Assembly (NCBI RefSeq): GCF_051020975.1
Contig: NW_027478168.1
Coordinates: 5,270,001 to 5,334,000, forward strand
Source: Osmia lignaria lignaria
Taxonomy: Eukaryota; Arthropoda; Insecta; Hymenoptera; Megachilidae
DNA: 64,000 nt
Reading direction: 5' to 3'
In this document: positions 21,017 to 32,890 of the stretch, one piece after another
How positions within the stretch are numbered: the first letter of the stretch is position 1
Layout: each line of letters opens with the position of its first letter
Position numbers and translations under genes: made by a program
The notes under the pieces: generated by a model
Databases searched by the model: none
What the model was told of the DNA's origin: nothing
Seen by the model: the letters and a program-made list of their open reading frames with translations, nothing else

Positions 21017-24000
21017 TTGCAGATTTATCTCAAGGGAAGGGGCCTGACGGACATATTTCGAGATATTTCTTCTTCTTGTTGTTCTTCTTCTGCACAGCTA
21101 AGCTGGAAGTGGCATTTGCAGCTCGCAATAGTGCAGAGTTATCTCAAAGAAAGGGGCCACGGTGTTTCTGTATCTCTATTATGTTGGTGCGGCTTCGGAA
21201 CTTTTAAATATCTTGATATATCTCGAGAACTACGCGTCTGATCAAAAAATATCATAGAACATAAAAAGTAGGAAACATAATTCTCTACAAAAAAGGTCTC
21301 TTAACATTTTGCCATAGCTCGCTTCGTTTCCGAGATATTTGCAGATTTATCTCAAGGGAAGGGGCCTGACGGACATATTTCGAGATATTTCTTCTTCTTG
21401 TTGTTCTTCTTCTGCGCAGCTAAGCTGGAAGTGGCATTTGCAGCTCGCAATAGTGCAGAGATATCTCAAAGAAAGGGGCCACGGTGTTTCTGTATCTCTA
21501 TTATGCTGGTGCGGCTTCGGAACTTTTAAATATCTTGATATATCTCGAGAACTACGCATCTGATCCAAAAATATCATAGAACATAAATAGTAGGAAACTT
21601 AATTCTCTACAAAAAAGGTCTCTCAACATTTTGCCATAGCTCGCTTCGTTTCCGAGATATTTGCAGATTTATCTCAAGGGAAGGGGCCTAACGGACATAT
21701 TTCCAGATATTTCTTGTTCTTGTTGTTCTTCTTCTGCACAGCTAAGCTGGAAGTGGCATTTGCGGCTCGCACTAGTGCAGAGTTATCTCAAAGAAAGGGG
21801 CCACGGTGTTTCTGTATCTCTATTATGTTGGTGCAGCTTCAGAACTTTTAAATATCTTGATGTATCTCGAGAACTACGCATCTGATCAAAAACTATCATG
21901 GAACATAAAAAGTAGAAAACTTAATTCTCTACAGAAAAGGTCTCTTAACATTTTGCCATAGCTCGCTTCGTTTCCGAGATATTTGCAGATTTATCTCAAG
22001 GGAAGGGGCCTGACGGACATATTTCGAGATATTTCTTCTTCTTGTTGTTCTTCTTCTGCACAGCTAAACTGGACGTGGCATTTCCAGCTCGCAATAGTGC
22101 AGAGTTATCTCAAAGAGAGGGGCCACGGTGTTTCTGTATCTCTATTATGTTGGTGCGGCTTTGGAACTTTTAAATATCTTGATATATCTCGAGAACTACG
22201 CATCTGATCAAAAAATATCATAGAACATAAATTGTAGGAAACATGATTGTCTACAAAAAAGGTCTCTTAACATTTTGCCATAGCTCGCTTCGTTTCCGAG
22301 ATATTTGCAGATATATCTCAAGGGAAGGGGCCTGACGGACATATTTCGAGATATTTCTTCTTCTTGTTGTTCTTCTTCTGCACAGCTAAGCTGGAAGTGG
22401 CATTTACAGCTCGCAATAGTGCAGAGTTATCTCAAAGAAAGGGGCCACGGTGTTTCTGTATCTCTATTATGTTGGTGCGGCTTCGGAACTTTTAAATAAC
22501 TTGATATATCTCGAGAACAACGCATCTGATCAAAAAATATCATAGAAGATAAAAAGTAGGGAACTTAATTCTCTACAAAAAAGGTCTCTTAACATTTTCC
22601 CATAGCTGGCATCGTTTCCGAGATATTTGCAGATTTATCTCAAGGTAAGGGGCCTGACGGACATATTTCCAGATATTTCTTCTTCTTGTTGTTCTTCTTC
22701 TGCACAGCTAAGCTGGAAGTGGCATTTGCAGCTCGCAATAGTGCATAGCTATCTGAAAGAAAGGGGCCACGGTGTTTCTGTATCTCTATTATGTTGGTGC
22801 GGCTTCGGAACTTTTAAATATCTTGATATATCTCGAGAACTACGCATCTGATCAAAAAATATCATAGAACATAAAAAGTAGGAAACTTAATTCGCTACAA
22901 AAAAGGTCTCTTAACATTTTGCCATAGCTCGCTTCGTTTCCGAGATATTTGCAGATGTAACTCAAGGGAAGGGGCCTAACGGACATATTTCGTGATATTT
23001 CTTCTTCTTGTTGTTCTTCTTCTGCACAGCTAAGCTGGAAGTGGCATTTGCAGCTCGCAATAGTGCAGAGTTATCTCAAAGAAAGGGGCCACGGTGTTTC
23101 TGTATCTCTATTATGTTGGTGCGGCTTCGGAACTTTTAAATATCTTGATATATCTCGAGAACTACGAATCTGATCAGAAAATATCATAGAAGATAAAAAG
23201 TAGGAAACTTAATTCTCTACAAAAAAGGTCTCTTAACATTTTCCCATAGCTGGCTTCGTTTCCGAGATATTTGCAGATTTATCTCATGGTAAGGGGCCTG
23301 ACGGACATATTTCGAGATATTTCTTCTTCTTGTTGTTCTTCTTCTGCACAGCTAAGCTGGAAGTGGCATTTGCAGCTCGCAATAGTGCATAGTTATCTGA
23401 AAGAAAGGGGCCACGGTGTTTCTGTATCTCTATTATGTTGGTGCGGCTTCGGAACTTTTAAATATCTCGATATATCTCGAAAACTACGCTTCTGATCAAA
23501 AAATATCATAGAACATAAATTGTAGGAAACATAATTCTCTACAAAAAAGGTCTCTTTACATTTTGCCATAGCTCGCTTCGTTTCCGAGATATTTGCAGAT
23601 TTAACTCAAGGGAAGGGGCCTAACGGACATATTTCGTGATATTTCTTCTTCTTGTTGTTCTTCTTCTGCACAGCTAAGCTGGAAGTGGCATTTGCAGCTC
23701 GCAATAGTGCAGAGTTATCTCAAAGAAAGGGGCCACGGTGTTTCTGTATCTCTATTATGTTGGTGCGGCTTCTTAACTTTTAAATATCTTGATATATCTC
23801 GAGAACTACGCATCTGATCAAAAAATATCATAGAACATAAAAAGTAGGAAACTTAATTCTCTACAAAAAAGGTCTCTTAACATTTTCCCATAGCTGGCTT
23901 CGTTTCCGAGATATTTGCAGATTTAACTCAAGGGAAGGGGCCTAACGGACATATTTCATGATATTTCTTCTTCTTGTTGTTCTTCTTCTGCACAGCTAAG

Positions 24001-24237
24001 CTGGAAGTGGCATTTGCAGCTCGCAATAGTGCAGAGTTATCTCAAAGAAAGGGGCCACGGTGTTTCTGTATCTCTATTATGTTGGTGCGGCTTCTTAACT
24101 TTTAAATATCTTGATATATCTCGAGAACTACGCATCTGATCAAAAAATATCATAGAACATAAAAAGTAGGAAACTAAATTCTCTACAAAAAAGGTCTCTT
24201 AACATTTTGCAATAGCTCGCTTCGTTTCCGAGATATT
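20941..24237 (+). repeat. Large block duplication, copy B (two monomers shorter)
   Basis: Copy of 10960-14900 lacking two monomers. The missing-unit junction lies between 22269 (12002-type tail, CTCTTAAC) and 22313 (12968-type, GCAGATATATC). Small differences include CATGATTGTC (22243) versus CATAATTGTC and an extra in-frame stop, AAATAACTT, at 22494. Confidence 0.88.
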
Positions 24238-24480
24238 TGCAGATTTATCTCAAGGGAAGGGGCCTGACGGACATATTTCGAGATATTTCTTCTTCGTGTT
24301 GTTCTTCTTCTGCACAGCTAAACTGGAAGTGGCATTTCCAGGTCGCAATAGTGCAGAGTTATCTCAAAGAAAGGAGCCACGGTGTTTCTGTATCTCTATT
24401 ATGTTGGTGCGGCTTCGGAACTTTTAAATATCTTGATATATCTCGAGAACTACGCGTCTGATCAAAAAATATCATAGAAC
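23495..24480 (+). repeat. Three-to-four monomer block, copy A (offset 1288 bp)
   Basis: The monomers at 23593, 23915 and 24237 recur directly at 24881, 25203 and 25525, together with the end of the preceding monomer. This is a local tandem duplication with a period of four monomers. The markers are CTCTTTACATTTTG, CCCATAGCTGG, TTTCATGATATT and TTCCAGGTCGC. Confidence 0.85.
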
Positions 24481-24782
24481 ATAAAAAGTAGGAAACATAA
24501 TTCTCTACAAAAAAGGTCTCTTAACATTTTGCGATAGCTCCCTTCGTTTCCGAGATATTTGCAGATTTATCTCAAGGGAAGGGGCCTGACGGACATATTT
24601 CGAGATATTTCTTCTTCGTGTTGTTCTTCTTCTGCACAGCTAAGCTGGAAGTGGCATTTGCAGCTCGCAATAGTGCATAGTTATCTGAAAGAAAGGGGCC
24701 ACGGTGTTTCTGTATCTCTATTATGTTGGTGCGGCTTCGGAACTTTTAAATATCTCGATATATCTCGAAAACTACGCTTCTG

Positions 24783-25768
24783 ATCAAAAAATATCATAGA
24801 ACATAAATTGTAGGAAACATAATTCTCTACAAAAAAGGTCTCTTTACATTTTGCCATAGCTCGCTTCGTTTCCGAGATATTTGCAGATTTAACTCAAGGG
24901 AAGGGGCCTAACGGACATATTTCGTGATATTTCTTCTTCTTGTTGTTCTTCTTCTGCACAGCTAAGCTGGAAGTGGCATTTGCAGCTCGCAATAGTGCAG
25001 AGTTATCTCAAAGAAAGGGGCCACGGTGTTTCTGTATCTCTATTATGTTGGTGCGGCTTCTTAACTTTTAAATATCTTGATATATCTCGAGAACTACGCA
25101 TCTGATCAAAAAATATCATAGAACATAAAAAGTAGGAAACTTAATTCTCTACAAAAAAGGTCTCTTAACATTTTCCCATAGCTGGCTTCGTTTCCGAGAT
25201 ATTTGCAGATTTAACTCAAGGGAAGGGGCCTAACGGACATATTTCATGATATTTCTTCTTCTTGTTGTTCTTCTTCTGCACAGCTAAGCTGGAAGTGGCA
25301 TTTGCAGCTCGCAATAGTGCAGAGTTATCTCAAAGAAAGGGGCCACGGTGTTTCTGTATCTCTATTATGTTGGTGCGGCTTCTTAACTTTTAAATATCTT
25401 GATATATCTCGAGAACTACGCATCTGATCAAAAAATATCATAGAACATAAAAAGTAGGAAACTCAATTCTCTACAAAAAAGGTCTCTTAACATTTTGCAA
25501 TAGCTCGCTTCGTTTCCGAGATATTTGCAGATTTATCTCAAGGGAAGGGGCCTGACGGACATATTTCGAGATATTTCTTCTTCGTGTTGTTCTTCTTCTG
25601 CACAGCTAAACTGGAAGTGGCATTTCCAGGTCGCAATAGTGCAGAGTTATCTCAAAGAAAGGAGCCACGGTGTTTCTGTATCTCTATTATGTTGGTGCGG
25701 CTTCGGAACTTTTAAATATCTTGATATATCTCGAGAACTACGCGTCTGATCAAAAAATATCATAGAAC
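24783..25768 (+). repeat. Three-to-four monomer block, copy B
   Basis: Copy of 23495-24480. Between the two copies lies the hybrid monomer at 24559, which begins like 25847 (TTTTGCGATAGC) and ends like 23271 (GCATAGTTATCTG, CTCGAAAAC). Confidence 0.82.
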
Positions 25769-26699
25769 ATAAAAAGTAGGAAACACAATTCTCTACAAAA
25801 AAGGTCTCTTAACATTTTGCGATAGCTCGCTTCGTTTCCGAGATATTTGCAGATTTATCTCAAGGGAAGGGGCCTGACGGACATATTTCGAGCTATTTCT
25901 TCTTCTTGTTGTTCCTCTTCTGCACAGCTAAGCTGGAAGTGGCATTTGCAGCTCGCAATTGTGCAGAGTTATCTCAAAGAGAGGGACCACGGTGTTTCTG
26001 TATCTCTATTATGTTGGTGCGGCTTCGGAACTTTTAAATATCTTGATATATCTCGAGAACTACGCATCTGATCAGAAAATATCATAGAAGATAAAAAGTA
26101 GGAAACTTAATTCTCTACAAAAAAGGTCTCTTAACATTTTGCCATAGCTCGCTTCGTTTCCGAGATATTTGCAGATTTATCTCAAGGTAAGGGGCCTGAC
26201 GGACATATTTCGAGATATTTCTTCTTCTTGTTGTTCTTCTTCTGCACAGCTAAGCTGGAAGTGGCATTTGCAGCTCGCAATAGTGCATAGCTATCTGAAA
26301 GAAAGGGGCCACGGTGTTTCTGTATCTCTATTATGTTGGTGCGGCTTCTTAACTTTTAAATATCTTGATATATCTCGAGAACTACGCATCTGATCAAAAA
26401 ATTTCATAGAACATAAAAAGTAGGAAACTCAATTCTCTACAAAAAAGGTCTCTTAACATTTTGCAATAGCTCGCTTCGTTTCCGAGATATTTGCAGATTT
26501 ATCTCAAGGGAAGGGGCTTGACGGACATATTTCGAGATATTTCTTCTTCTTGTTGTTCTTCTTCTGCACAGCTAAGCTGGAAGTGGCATTTGCGGCTCGC
26601 ACTAGTGCAGAGTTGTCTCAAAGAAAGGGGCCACGGTGTTTCTGTATCTCTATTATGTTGGTGCGGCTTCGGAACTTTTAAATATCTTGATATATCTCG
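25120..26699 (+). repeat. Five-monomer block, copy A (offset 4169 bp)
   Basis: The monomers at 25203, 25525, 25847, 26169 and most of 26491 recur at 29372, 29694, 30016, 30338 and 30660. The shared rare markers include AAACACAATTC, GCGATAGC, GAGCTATTTC, CAATTGTGCAG, GAGAGGGACC and AAAAAATTTCATAG. Confidence 0.88.
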
Positions 26700-27134
26700 A
26701 GAACTACGCATCTGATCAAAAAATATCATACTACATAAAAAGTAGGAAACTTAATTCTCTACAAGAAAGGTCTCTAAACATTTTGCCATAGCTCGCTTCG
26801 TTTCCGAGATATTTGCAGATTTATCTCAAGGGAAGGGGCCTGACGGACATATTTCGAGATATTTCTTCTTCTTGTTGTTCTTCTTCTGCACAGCTAAGCT
26901 GGAAGTGGCATTTTCGGCTCGCACTAGTGCAGAGTTATCTCAAAGAAAGGGGCCACGGTGTTTCTGTATCTCTATTATGTTGGTGCGGCTTCGGAACTTT
27001 TAAATATCTTGATATATCTCGAGAACTACGCATCTGATCAAAAAATATCATAGAACATGAAAAGTAGGAAACTTAATTCTCTACAAAAAAGGTCTCTTAA
27101 CATTTTGCTATAGCTCTCTTCGTTTCCGAGATAT

Positions 27135-27455
27135 TTGCAGATTTATCTCAAGGGAAGGGGCCTGACGGACATATTTCGAGATATTTCTTCTTCTTGTTGT
27201 TCTTCTTCTGCACAGCTAAGCTGGAAGTGGCATTTGCAGCTCGCAATAGTGCAGAGTTATCTCAAAGAAAGGGGCCACGGTGTTTCTGTATCTCTATTAT
27301 GTTGGTGCGGCTTCGGAACTTTTAAATATCTTGATATATCTCGAGAACTACGCGTCTGATCAAAAAATATCATAGAACATAAAAAGTAGGAAACTTAATT
27401 CTCTACAAAAAAGTCTGTTAACATTTTGCCATAGCTCGCTTCGTTTCCGAGATAT
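27135..27455 (+). repeat. 321-bp monomer, deletion type 1, third copy (hybrid)
   Basis: The preceding sequence (CTATAGCTCTCTTCG) is the 16188 type. The end (GCGTCTGATC, AAAAAAGTCTGTTAAC) is the 11036-flank type. This is a recombinant monomer at the end of domain II. Confidence 0.82.
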
Positions 27456-28099
27456 TTGCAGATTTATCTCAAGGGAAGGGGCCTAACGGGCATATTTCGA
27501 GATATTTCTTCTTCTTGTTGTTCTTCTTCTGCACAGCTAAGCTGGAAGTGGCATTTGCAGCTCGCAATTGTGCAGAGTTATCCCAAAGAAAGGGGCCACG
27601 GTGTTTCTGTATCTCTATTATGTTGGTGCGGCTTCGGAACTTTTAAATATCTCGATATATCTCGAAAACTACGCTTCTGATCAAAAAATATCAGAGAACG
27701 TAAATTGTAGGAAACATAATTCTCTACAAAAAAGGTCTCTTAAGATTTTGCCATAGCTCGCTTCGTTTCCGAGATAATTGCAGATTTATCTCAAGGGAAG
27801 GGGCCTGACGGACATATTTCGAGATATTTCTTCTTCTTGTTGTTCTTCTTCTGCACAGCTAAGCTGGAAGTGGCATTTGCAGCTCGCAATAGTCCAGAGT
27901 TATCTCAAAGAAAGGGGCCACGGTGTTTCTGTATCTCTATTATGTTGGTGCGGCTTCGGAACTTTTAAATATCTTGATATATCTCGAGAACTACGCATCT
28001 GATCAAAAAATATCGTAGAACATAAAAAGTAGGAAACTTAATTCTCTACAAATAAGGTCTCTTAACATTTTGCCATAGCTCGCTTCGTTTCCGAGATAT

Positions 28100-28406
28100 T
28101 TGCAGATTTATCTCAAGGGAAGGGGCCTGACGGACATATTTCGAGATATTTCTTCTTCTGCACAGCTAAGCTGGAAGTGCCATTTGCAGCGCGCAATAGT
28201 GCAGAGTTATCTCAAAGAAAGGGGCCACGGTGTTTCTGTATCTCTATTATGTTGGTGCGGCTTCGGAACTTTTAAATATCTTGATATATCTCGAGAACTA
28301 CGCATCTAATCAAAAAATATCATAGAACATAAAAAGTAGGAAACTTAATTCTCTACAAAAAAGGTCTCTTAACATTTTGCCATAGCTCGCTTCGTTTCCG
28401 AGATAT
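28100..28406 (+). repeat. 307-bp monomer with a 15-bp deletion
   Basis: The TTC-rich tract here reads ATTTCTTCTTCTGCACAGC, lacking 15 bp (about TTGTTGTTCTTCTTC) found in all other copies. The lost segment is bounded by repeated CTTCTTC, which is typical of replication slippage. It is the only length variant larger than 1 bp in the window. The related monomer at 31304 retains the full tract. Confidence 0.9.
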
Positions 28407-29050
28407 TTGCAGATTTATCTCAAGGGAAGGGGCCTGACGGACATATTTCGAGATATTTCTTCTTCTTGTTGTTCTTCTTCTGCACAGCTAAGCTGGAAGT
28501 GCCATTTGCAGCGCGCAATAGTGCAGAGTTATTTCAAAGAAAGGGGACACGGTGTTTCTGTATCTCTATTATGTTGGTGCCGCTTCGGAACTTTTAAATA
28601 TCTTGATATATCTCGAGAACTACGCATCTGATCAAAAAATATCATAGAACATAAAAAGTAGGAAACTTAATTCTCTACAAAAAAGGTCTCTTAACATTTT
28701 GCCATAGCTCGCTTCGTTTCCGAAATATTTGCAGATTTATCTCAAGGGAAGGGGCCTGACGGACATATTTCGAGATATTTCTTCTTCTTGTTGTTCTTCT
28801 TCTGCACAGCTAAGCTGGAAGTGCCATTTGCAGCGCGCAATAGTGCAGAGTTATCTCAAAGAAAGGGGCCACGGTGTTTCTGTATCTCTATTATGTTGGT
28901 GCGGCTTCGGAACTTTTAAATATCTTGATATATCTCGAGAACTACGCATCTGTTCAAAAAATATCATAGAACATAAAAAGTAGGAATCCTAATTTTCTAC
29001 AAAAAAGGTCTCTTAACATTTTGCCGTAGCTCGCTTCGTTTCCGAGATAT

Positions 29051-29371
29051 TTGCAGATTTATCTCAAGGGAAGGGGCCTGAGGGACATATTTCGAGATAT
29101 TTCTTCTTCTTGTTGTTCTTCTTCTGCACAGCTAAGCTGGAAGTGGCATTTGCAGGTCGCAATAGTGCAGACTTATCTCAAAGAAAGGGGCCACGGTGTT
29201 TCTGTATCTCTATTATGTTGGTGCCGCTTCGGAACTTTTAAATATCTGGATATATCTCGAGAACTACGCATCTGACCAAAAATATCATAGAACATAAAAA
29301 GTAGGAAACTTAATTCTCTACAAAAAAGGTCTCTTAACATTTTCCCATAGCTGGCTTCGTTTCCGAGATAT
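29051..29371 (+). repeat. 321-bp monomer, 1-bp deletion (type 2)
   Basis: It reads CTGACCAAAAATATC where others have CTGATCAAAAAATATC: one base is lost and T becomes C, which also destroys TGATCA. It carries CCTGAGGGACAT and TATCTGGATAT. It is repeated at 31626 and 34845, which carry the same deletion. Confidence 0.88.
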
Positions 29372-30868
29372 TTGCAGATTTAACTCAAGGGAAGGGGCCT
29401 AACGGACATATTTCATGATATTTCTTCTTCTTGTTGTTCTTCTTCTGCACAGCTAAGCTGGAAGTGGCATTTGCAGCTCGCAATAGTGCAGAGTTATCTC
29501 AAAGAAAGGGGCCACGGTGTTTCTGTATCTCTATTATGTTGGTGCGGCTTCTTAACTTTTAAATATCTTGATATATCTCGAGAACTACGCATCTGATCAA
29601 AAAATATCATAGAACATAAAAAGTAGGAAACTCAATTCTCTACAAAAAAGGTCTCTTAACATTTTGCAATAGCTCGCTTCGTTTCCGAGATATTTGCAGA
29701 TTTATCTCAAGGGAAGGGGCCTGACGGACATATTTCGAGATATTTCTTCTTCGTGTTGTTCTTCTTCTGCACAGCTAAACTGGAAGTGGCATTTCCAGGT
29801 CGCAATAGTGCAGAGTTATCTCAAAGAAAGGAGCCACGGTGTTTCTGTATCTCTATTATGTTGGTGCGGCTTCGGAACTTTTAAATATCTTGATATATCT
29901 CGAGAACTACGCGTCTGATCAAAAAATATCATAGAACATAAAAAGTAGGAAACACAATTCTCTACAAAAAAGGTCTCTTAACATTTTGCGATAGCTCGCT
30001 TCGTTTCCGAGATATTTGCAGATTTATCTCAAGGGAAGGGGCCTGACGGACATATTTCGAGCTATTTCTTCTTCTTGTTGTTCCTCTTCTGCACAGCTAA
30101 GCTGGAAGTGGCATTTGCAGCTCGCAATTGTGCAGAGTTATCTCAAAGAGAGGGACCACGGTGTTTCTGTATCTCTATTATGTTGGTGCGGCTTCGGAAC
30201 TTTTAAATATCTTGATATATCTCGAGAACTACGCATCTGATCAGAAAATATCATAGAAGATAAAAAGTAGGAAACTTAATTCTCTACAAAAAAGGTCTCT
30301 TAACATTTTGCCATAGCTCGCTTCGTTTCCGAGATATTTGCAGATTTATCTCAAGGTAAGGGGCCTGACGGACATATTTCGAGATATTTCTTCTTCTTGT
30401 TGTTCTTCTTCTGCACAGCTAAGCTGGAAGTGGCATTTGCAGCTCGCAATAGTGCATAGCTATCTGAAAGAAAGGGGCCACGGTGTTTCTGTATCTCTAT
30501 TATGTTGGTGCGGCTTCTTAACTTTTAAATATCTTGATATATCTCGAGAACTACGCATCTGATCAAAAAATTTCATAGAACATAAAAAGTAGGAAACTCA
30601 ATTCTCTACAAAAAAGGTCTCTTAACATTTTGCAATAGCTCGCTTCGTTTCCGAGATATTTGCAGATTTATCTCAAGGGAAGGGGCTTGACGGACATATT
30701 TCGAGATATTTCTTCTTCTTGTTGTTCTTCTTCTGCACAGCTAAGCTGGAAGTGGCATTTGCGGCTCGCACTAGTGCAGAGTTGTCTCAAAGAAAGGGGC
30801 CACGGTGTTTCTGTATCTCTATTATGTTGGTGCGGCTTCGGAACTTTTAAATATCTTGATATATCTCG
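29289..30868 (+). repeat. Five-monomer block, copy B
   Basis: Copy of 25120-26699 inserted among domain III monomers. Its right edge is sharply defined. The 26491-type sequence holds to CTCGAGAACTACGC, then from about 30879 it becomes the 27456-type tail (TTCTGATC, ATCAGAGAACG). The switch falls within about 11 bp. Confidence 0.88.
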
Positions 30869-31625
30869 AGAACTACGCTTCTGATCAAAAAATATCAGAG
30901 AACGTAAATTGTAGGAAACATAATTCTCTACAAAAAAGGTCTCTTAAGATTTTGCCATAGCTCGCTTCGTTTCCGAGATAATTGCAGATTTATCTCAAGG
31001 GAAGGGGCCTGACGGACATATTTCGAGATATTTCTTCTTCTTGTTGTTCTTCTTCTGCACAGCTAAGCTGGAAGTGGCATTTGCAGCTCGCAATAGTCCA
31101 GAGTTATCTCAAAGAAAGGGGCCACGGTGTTTCTGTATCTCTATTATGTTGGTGCGGCTTCGGAACTTTTAAATATCTTGATATATCTCGAGAACTACGC
31201 ATCTGATCAAAAAATATCGTAGAACATAAAAAGTAGGAAACTTAATTCTCTACAAATAAGGTCTCTTAACATTTTGCCATAGCTCGCTTCGTTTCCGAGA
31301 TATTTGCAGATTTATCTCAAGGGAAGGGGCCTGACGGACATATTTCGAGATATTTCTTCTTCTTGTTGTTCTTCTTCTGCACAGCTAAGCTGGAAGTGCC
31401 ATTTGCAGCGCGCAATAGTGCAGAGTTATCTCAAAGAAAGGGGCCACGGTGTTTCTGTATCTCTATTATGTTGGTGCGGCTTCGGAACTTTTAAATATCT
31501 TGATATATCTCGAGAACTACGCATCTGTTCAAAAAATATCATAGAACATAAAAAGTAGGAATCCTAATTTTCTACAAAAAAGGTCTCTTAACATTTTGCC
31601 GTAGCTCGCTTCGTTTCCGAGATAT

Positions 31626-31946
31626 TTGCAGATTTATCTCAAGGGAAGGGGCCTGAGGGACATATTTCGAGATATTTCTTCTTCTTGTTGTTCTTCTTCT
31701 GCACAGCTAAGCTGGAAGTGGCATTTGCAGGTCGCAATAGTGCAGACTTATCTCAAAGAAAGGGGCCACGGTGTTTCTGTATCTCTATTATGTTGGTGCC
31801 GCTTCGGAACTTTTAAATATCTGGATATATCTCGAGAACTACGCATCTGACCAAAAATATCATAGAACATAAAAAGTAGGAAACTTAATTCTCTACAAAA
31901 AAGGTCTCTTAACATTTTGCCATAGCTCGCTTCGTTTCCGAGATAT
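31626..31946 (+). repeat. 321-bp monomer, deletion type 2, second copy
   Basis: Matches 29051-29371 (offset 2575), including the flanking GGAATCCTAATTTTC and TTGCCGTAGC variants upstream. Confidence 0.87.
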
Positions 31947-32204
31947 TTGCAGATTTATCCCAAGGGAAGGGGCCTGAGGGACATATTTCGAGATATTTCT
32001 TCTTCTTGTTGTTCTTCTTCTGCACAGCTAAGCTGGAAGTGGCATTTCCAGCTCGCAATAGTGCAGAGTTATCCCAAAGAAAGGGGCCACGGTGTTTCTG
32101 TATCTCTATTATGTTGGTGCGGCTTCGGAACTTTTAAATATCTCGATATATCTCGAAAACTACGCTTCTGATCAAAAAATATCATGGAACATAAATTGTA
32201 GGAA

Positions 32205-32890
32205 ACATAATTCTCTACAAAAAAGGTCTCTTAAGATTTTGCCATAGCTCGCTTCGTTTCCGAGATAATTGCAGATTTATCTCAAGGGAAGGGGCCTGAC
32301 GGACATATTTCGAGATATTTCTTCTTCTTGTTGTTCTTCTTCTGCACAGCTAAGCTGGAAGTGGCATTTGCAGCTCGCAATAGTCCAGAGTTATCTCAAA
32401 GAAAGGGGCCACGGTGTTTCTGTATCTCTATTATGTTAGTGCGGCTTCGGAACTTTTAAATATCTTGATATATCTCGAGAACTACGCATCTGATCAAAAA
32501 ATATCGTAGAACATAAAAAGTAGGAAACATAATTCTCTACAAATAAGGTCTCTTAACATTTTGCCATAGCTCGCTTCGTTTCCGAGATATTTGCAGATTT
32601 ATCTCAAGGGAAGGGGCCTGACGGACATATTTCGAGATATTTCTTCTTCTTGTTGTTCTTCTTCTGCACAGCTAAGCTGGAAGTGCCATTTGCAGCGCGC
32701 AATAGTGCAGAGTTATCTCAAAGAAACGGGCCACGGTGTTTCTGTATCTCTATTATGTTGGTGCGGCTTCGGAACTTTTAAATATCTTGATATATCTCGA
32801 GAACTACGCATCTGTTCAAAAAATATCATAGAACATAAAAAGTAGGAATCCTAATTTTCTACAAAAAAGGTCTCTTAACATTTTGCCGTA
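32205..32890 (+). repeat. Two-monomer block, copy A (offset 1610 bp)
   Basis: The monomers at 32269 (GATAATTGCAG, AGTCCAGAG) and 32591 (AAGTGCCATTTG, GAAACGGGCC, CTGTTCAAAA) recur at 33879 and 34201, five monomers downstream. There are a few differences, such as TGTTAGTGC (32437) versus TGTTGGTGC and CCACGGTG versus CCACGCTG (34345). Confidence 0.82.

Larger units (their letters stand above)
10640..27650 (+). repeat. Domain II: 10-monomer and ~10-kb block duplications
   Basis: About 53 monomers. They are rich in CTCAAGGTAAGG, GCATAG(C/T)TATCTGAAAG, GATTTAACTCAAGG with TTTC(G/A)TGATATTT, GGCTTCTTAAC, and TTTCCAGGTCGC with GAAAGGAGCC. Q units occur only at 16510 and 19730, which are copies of each other. 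Confidence 0.8.

Noticed and set aside
27568..27756. Other short frames, such as 27568-27756, 44474-44728 and those starting in GCTTGGTTTCC near 32897, 34829 and 39336
   Set aside because: They are alternative TTG starts or frame shadows created by single-base variants of the monomer.
29289..30868. A mobile element insertion in domain III
   Set aside because: The segment is a copy of satellite sequence from 25120-26699 in perfect monomer register, without terminal repeats or target-site duplication. Block exchange explains it.
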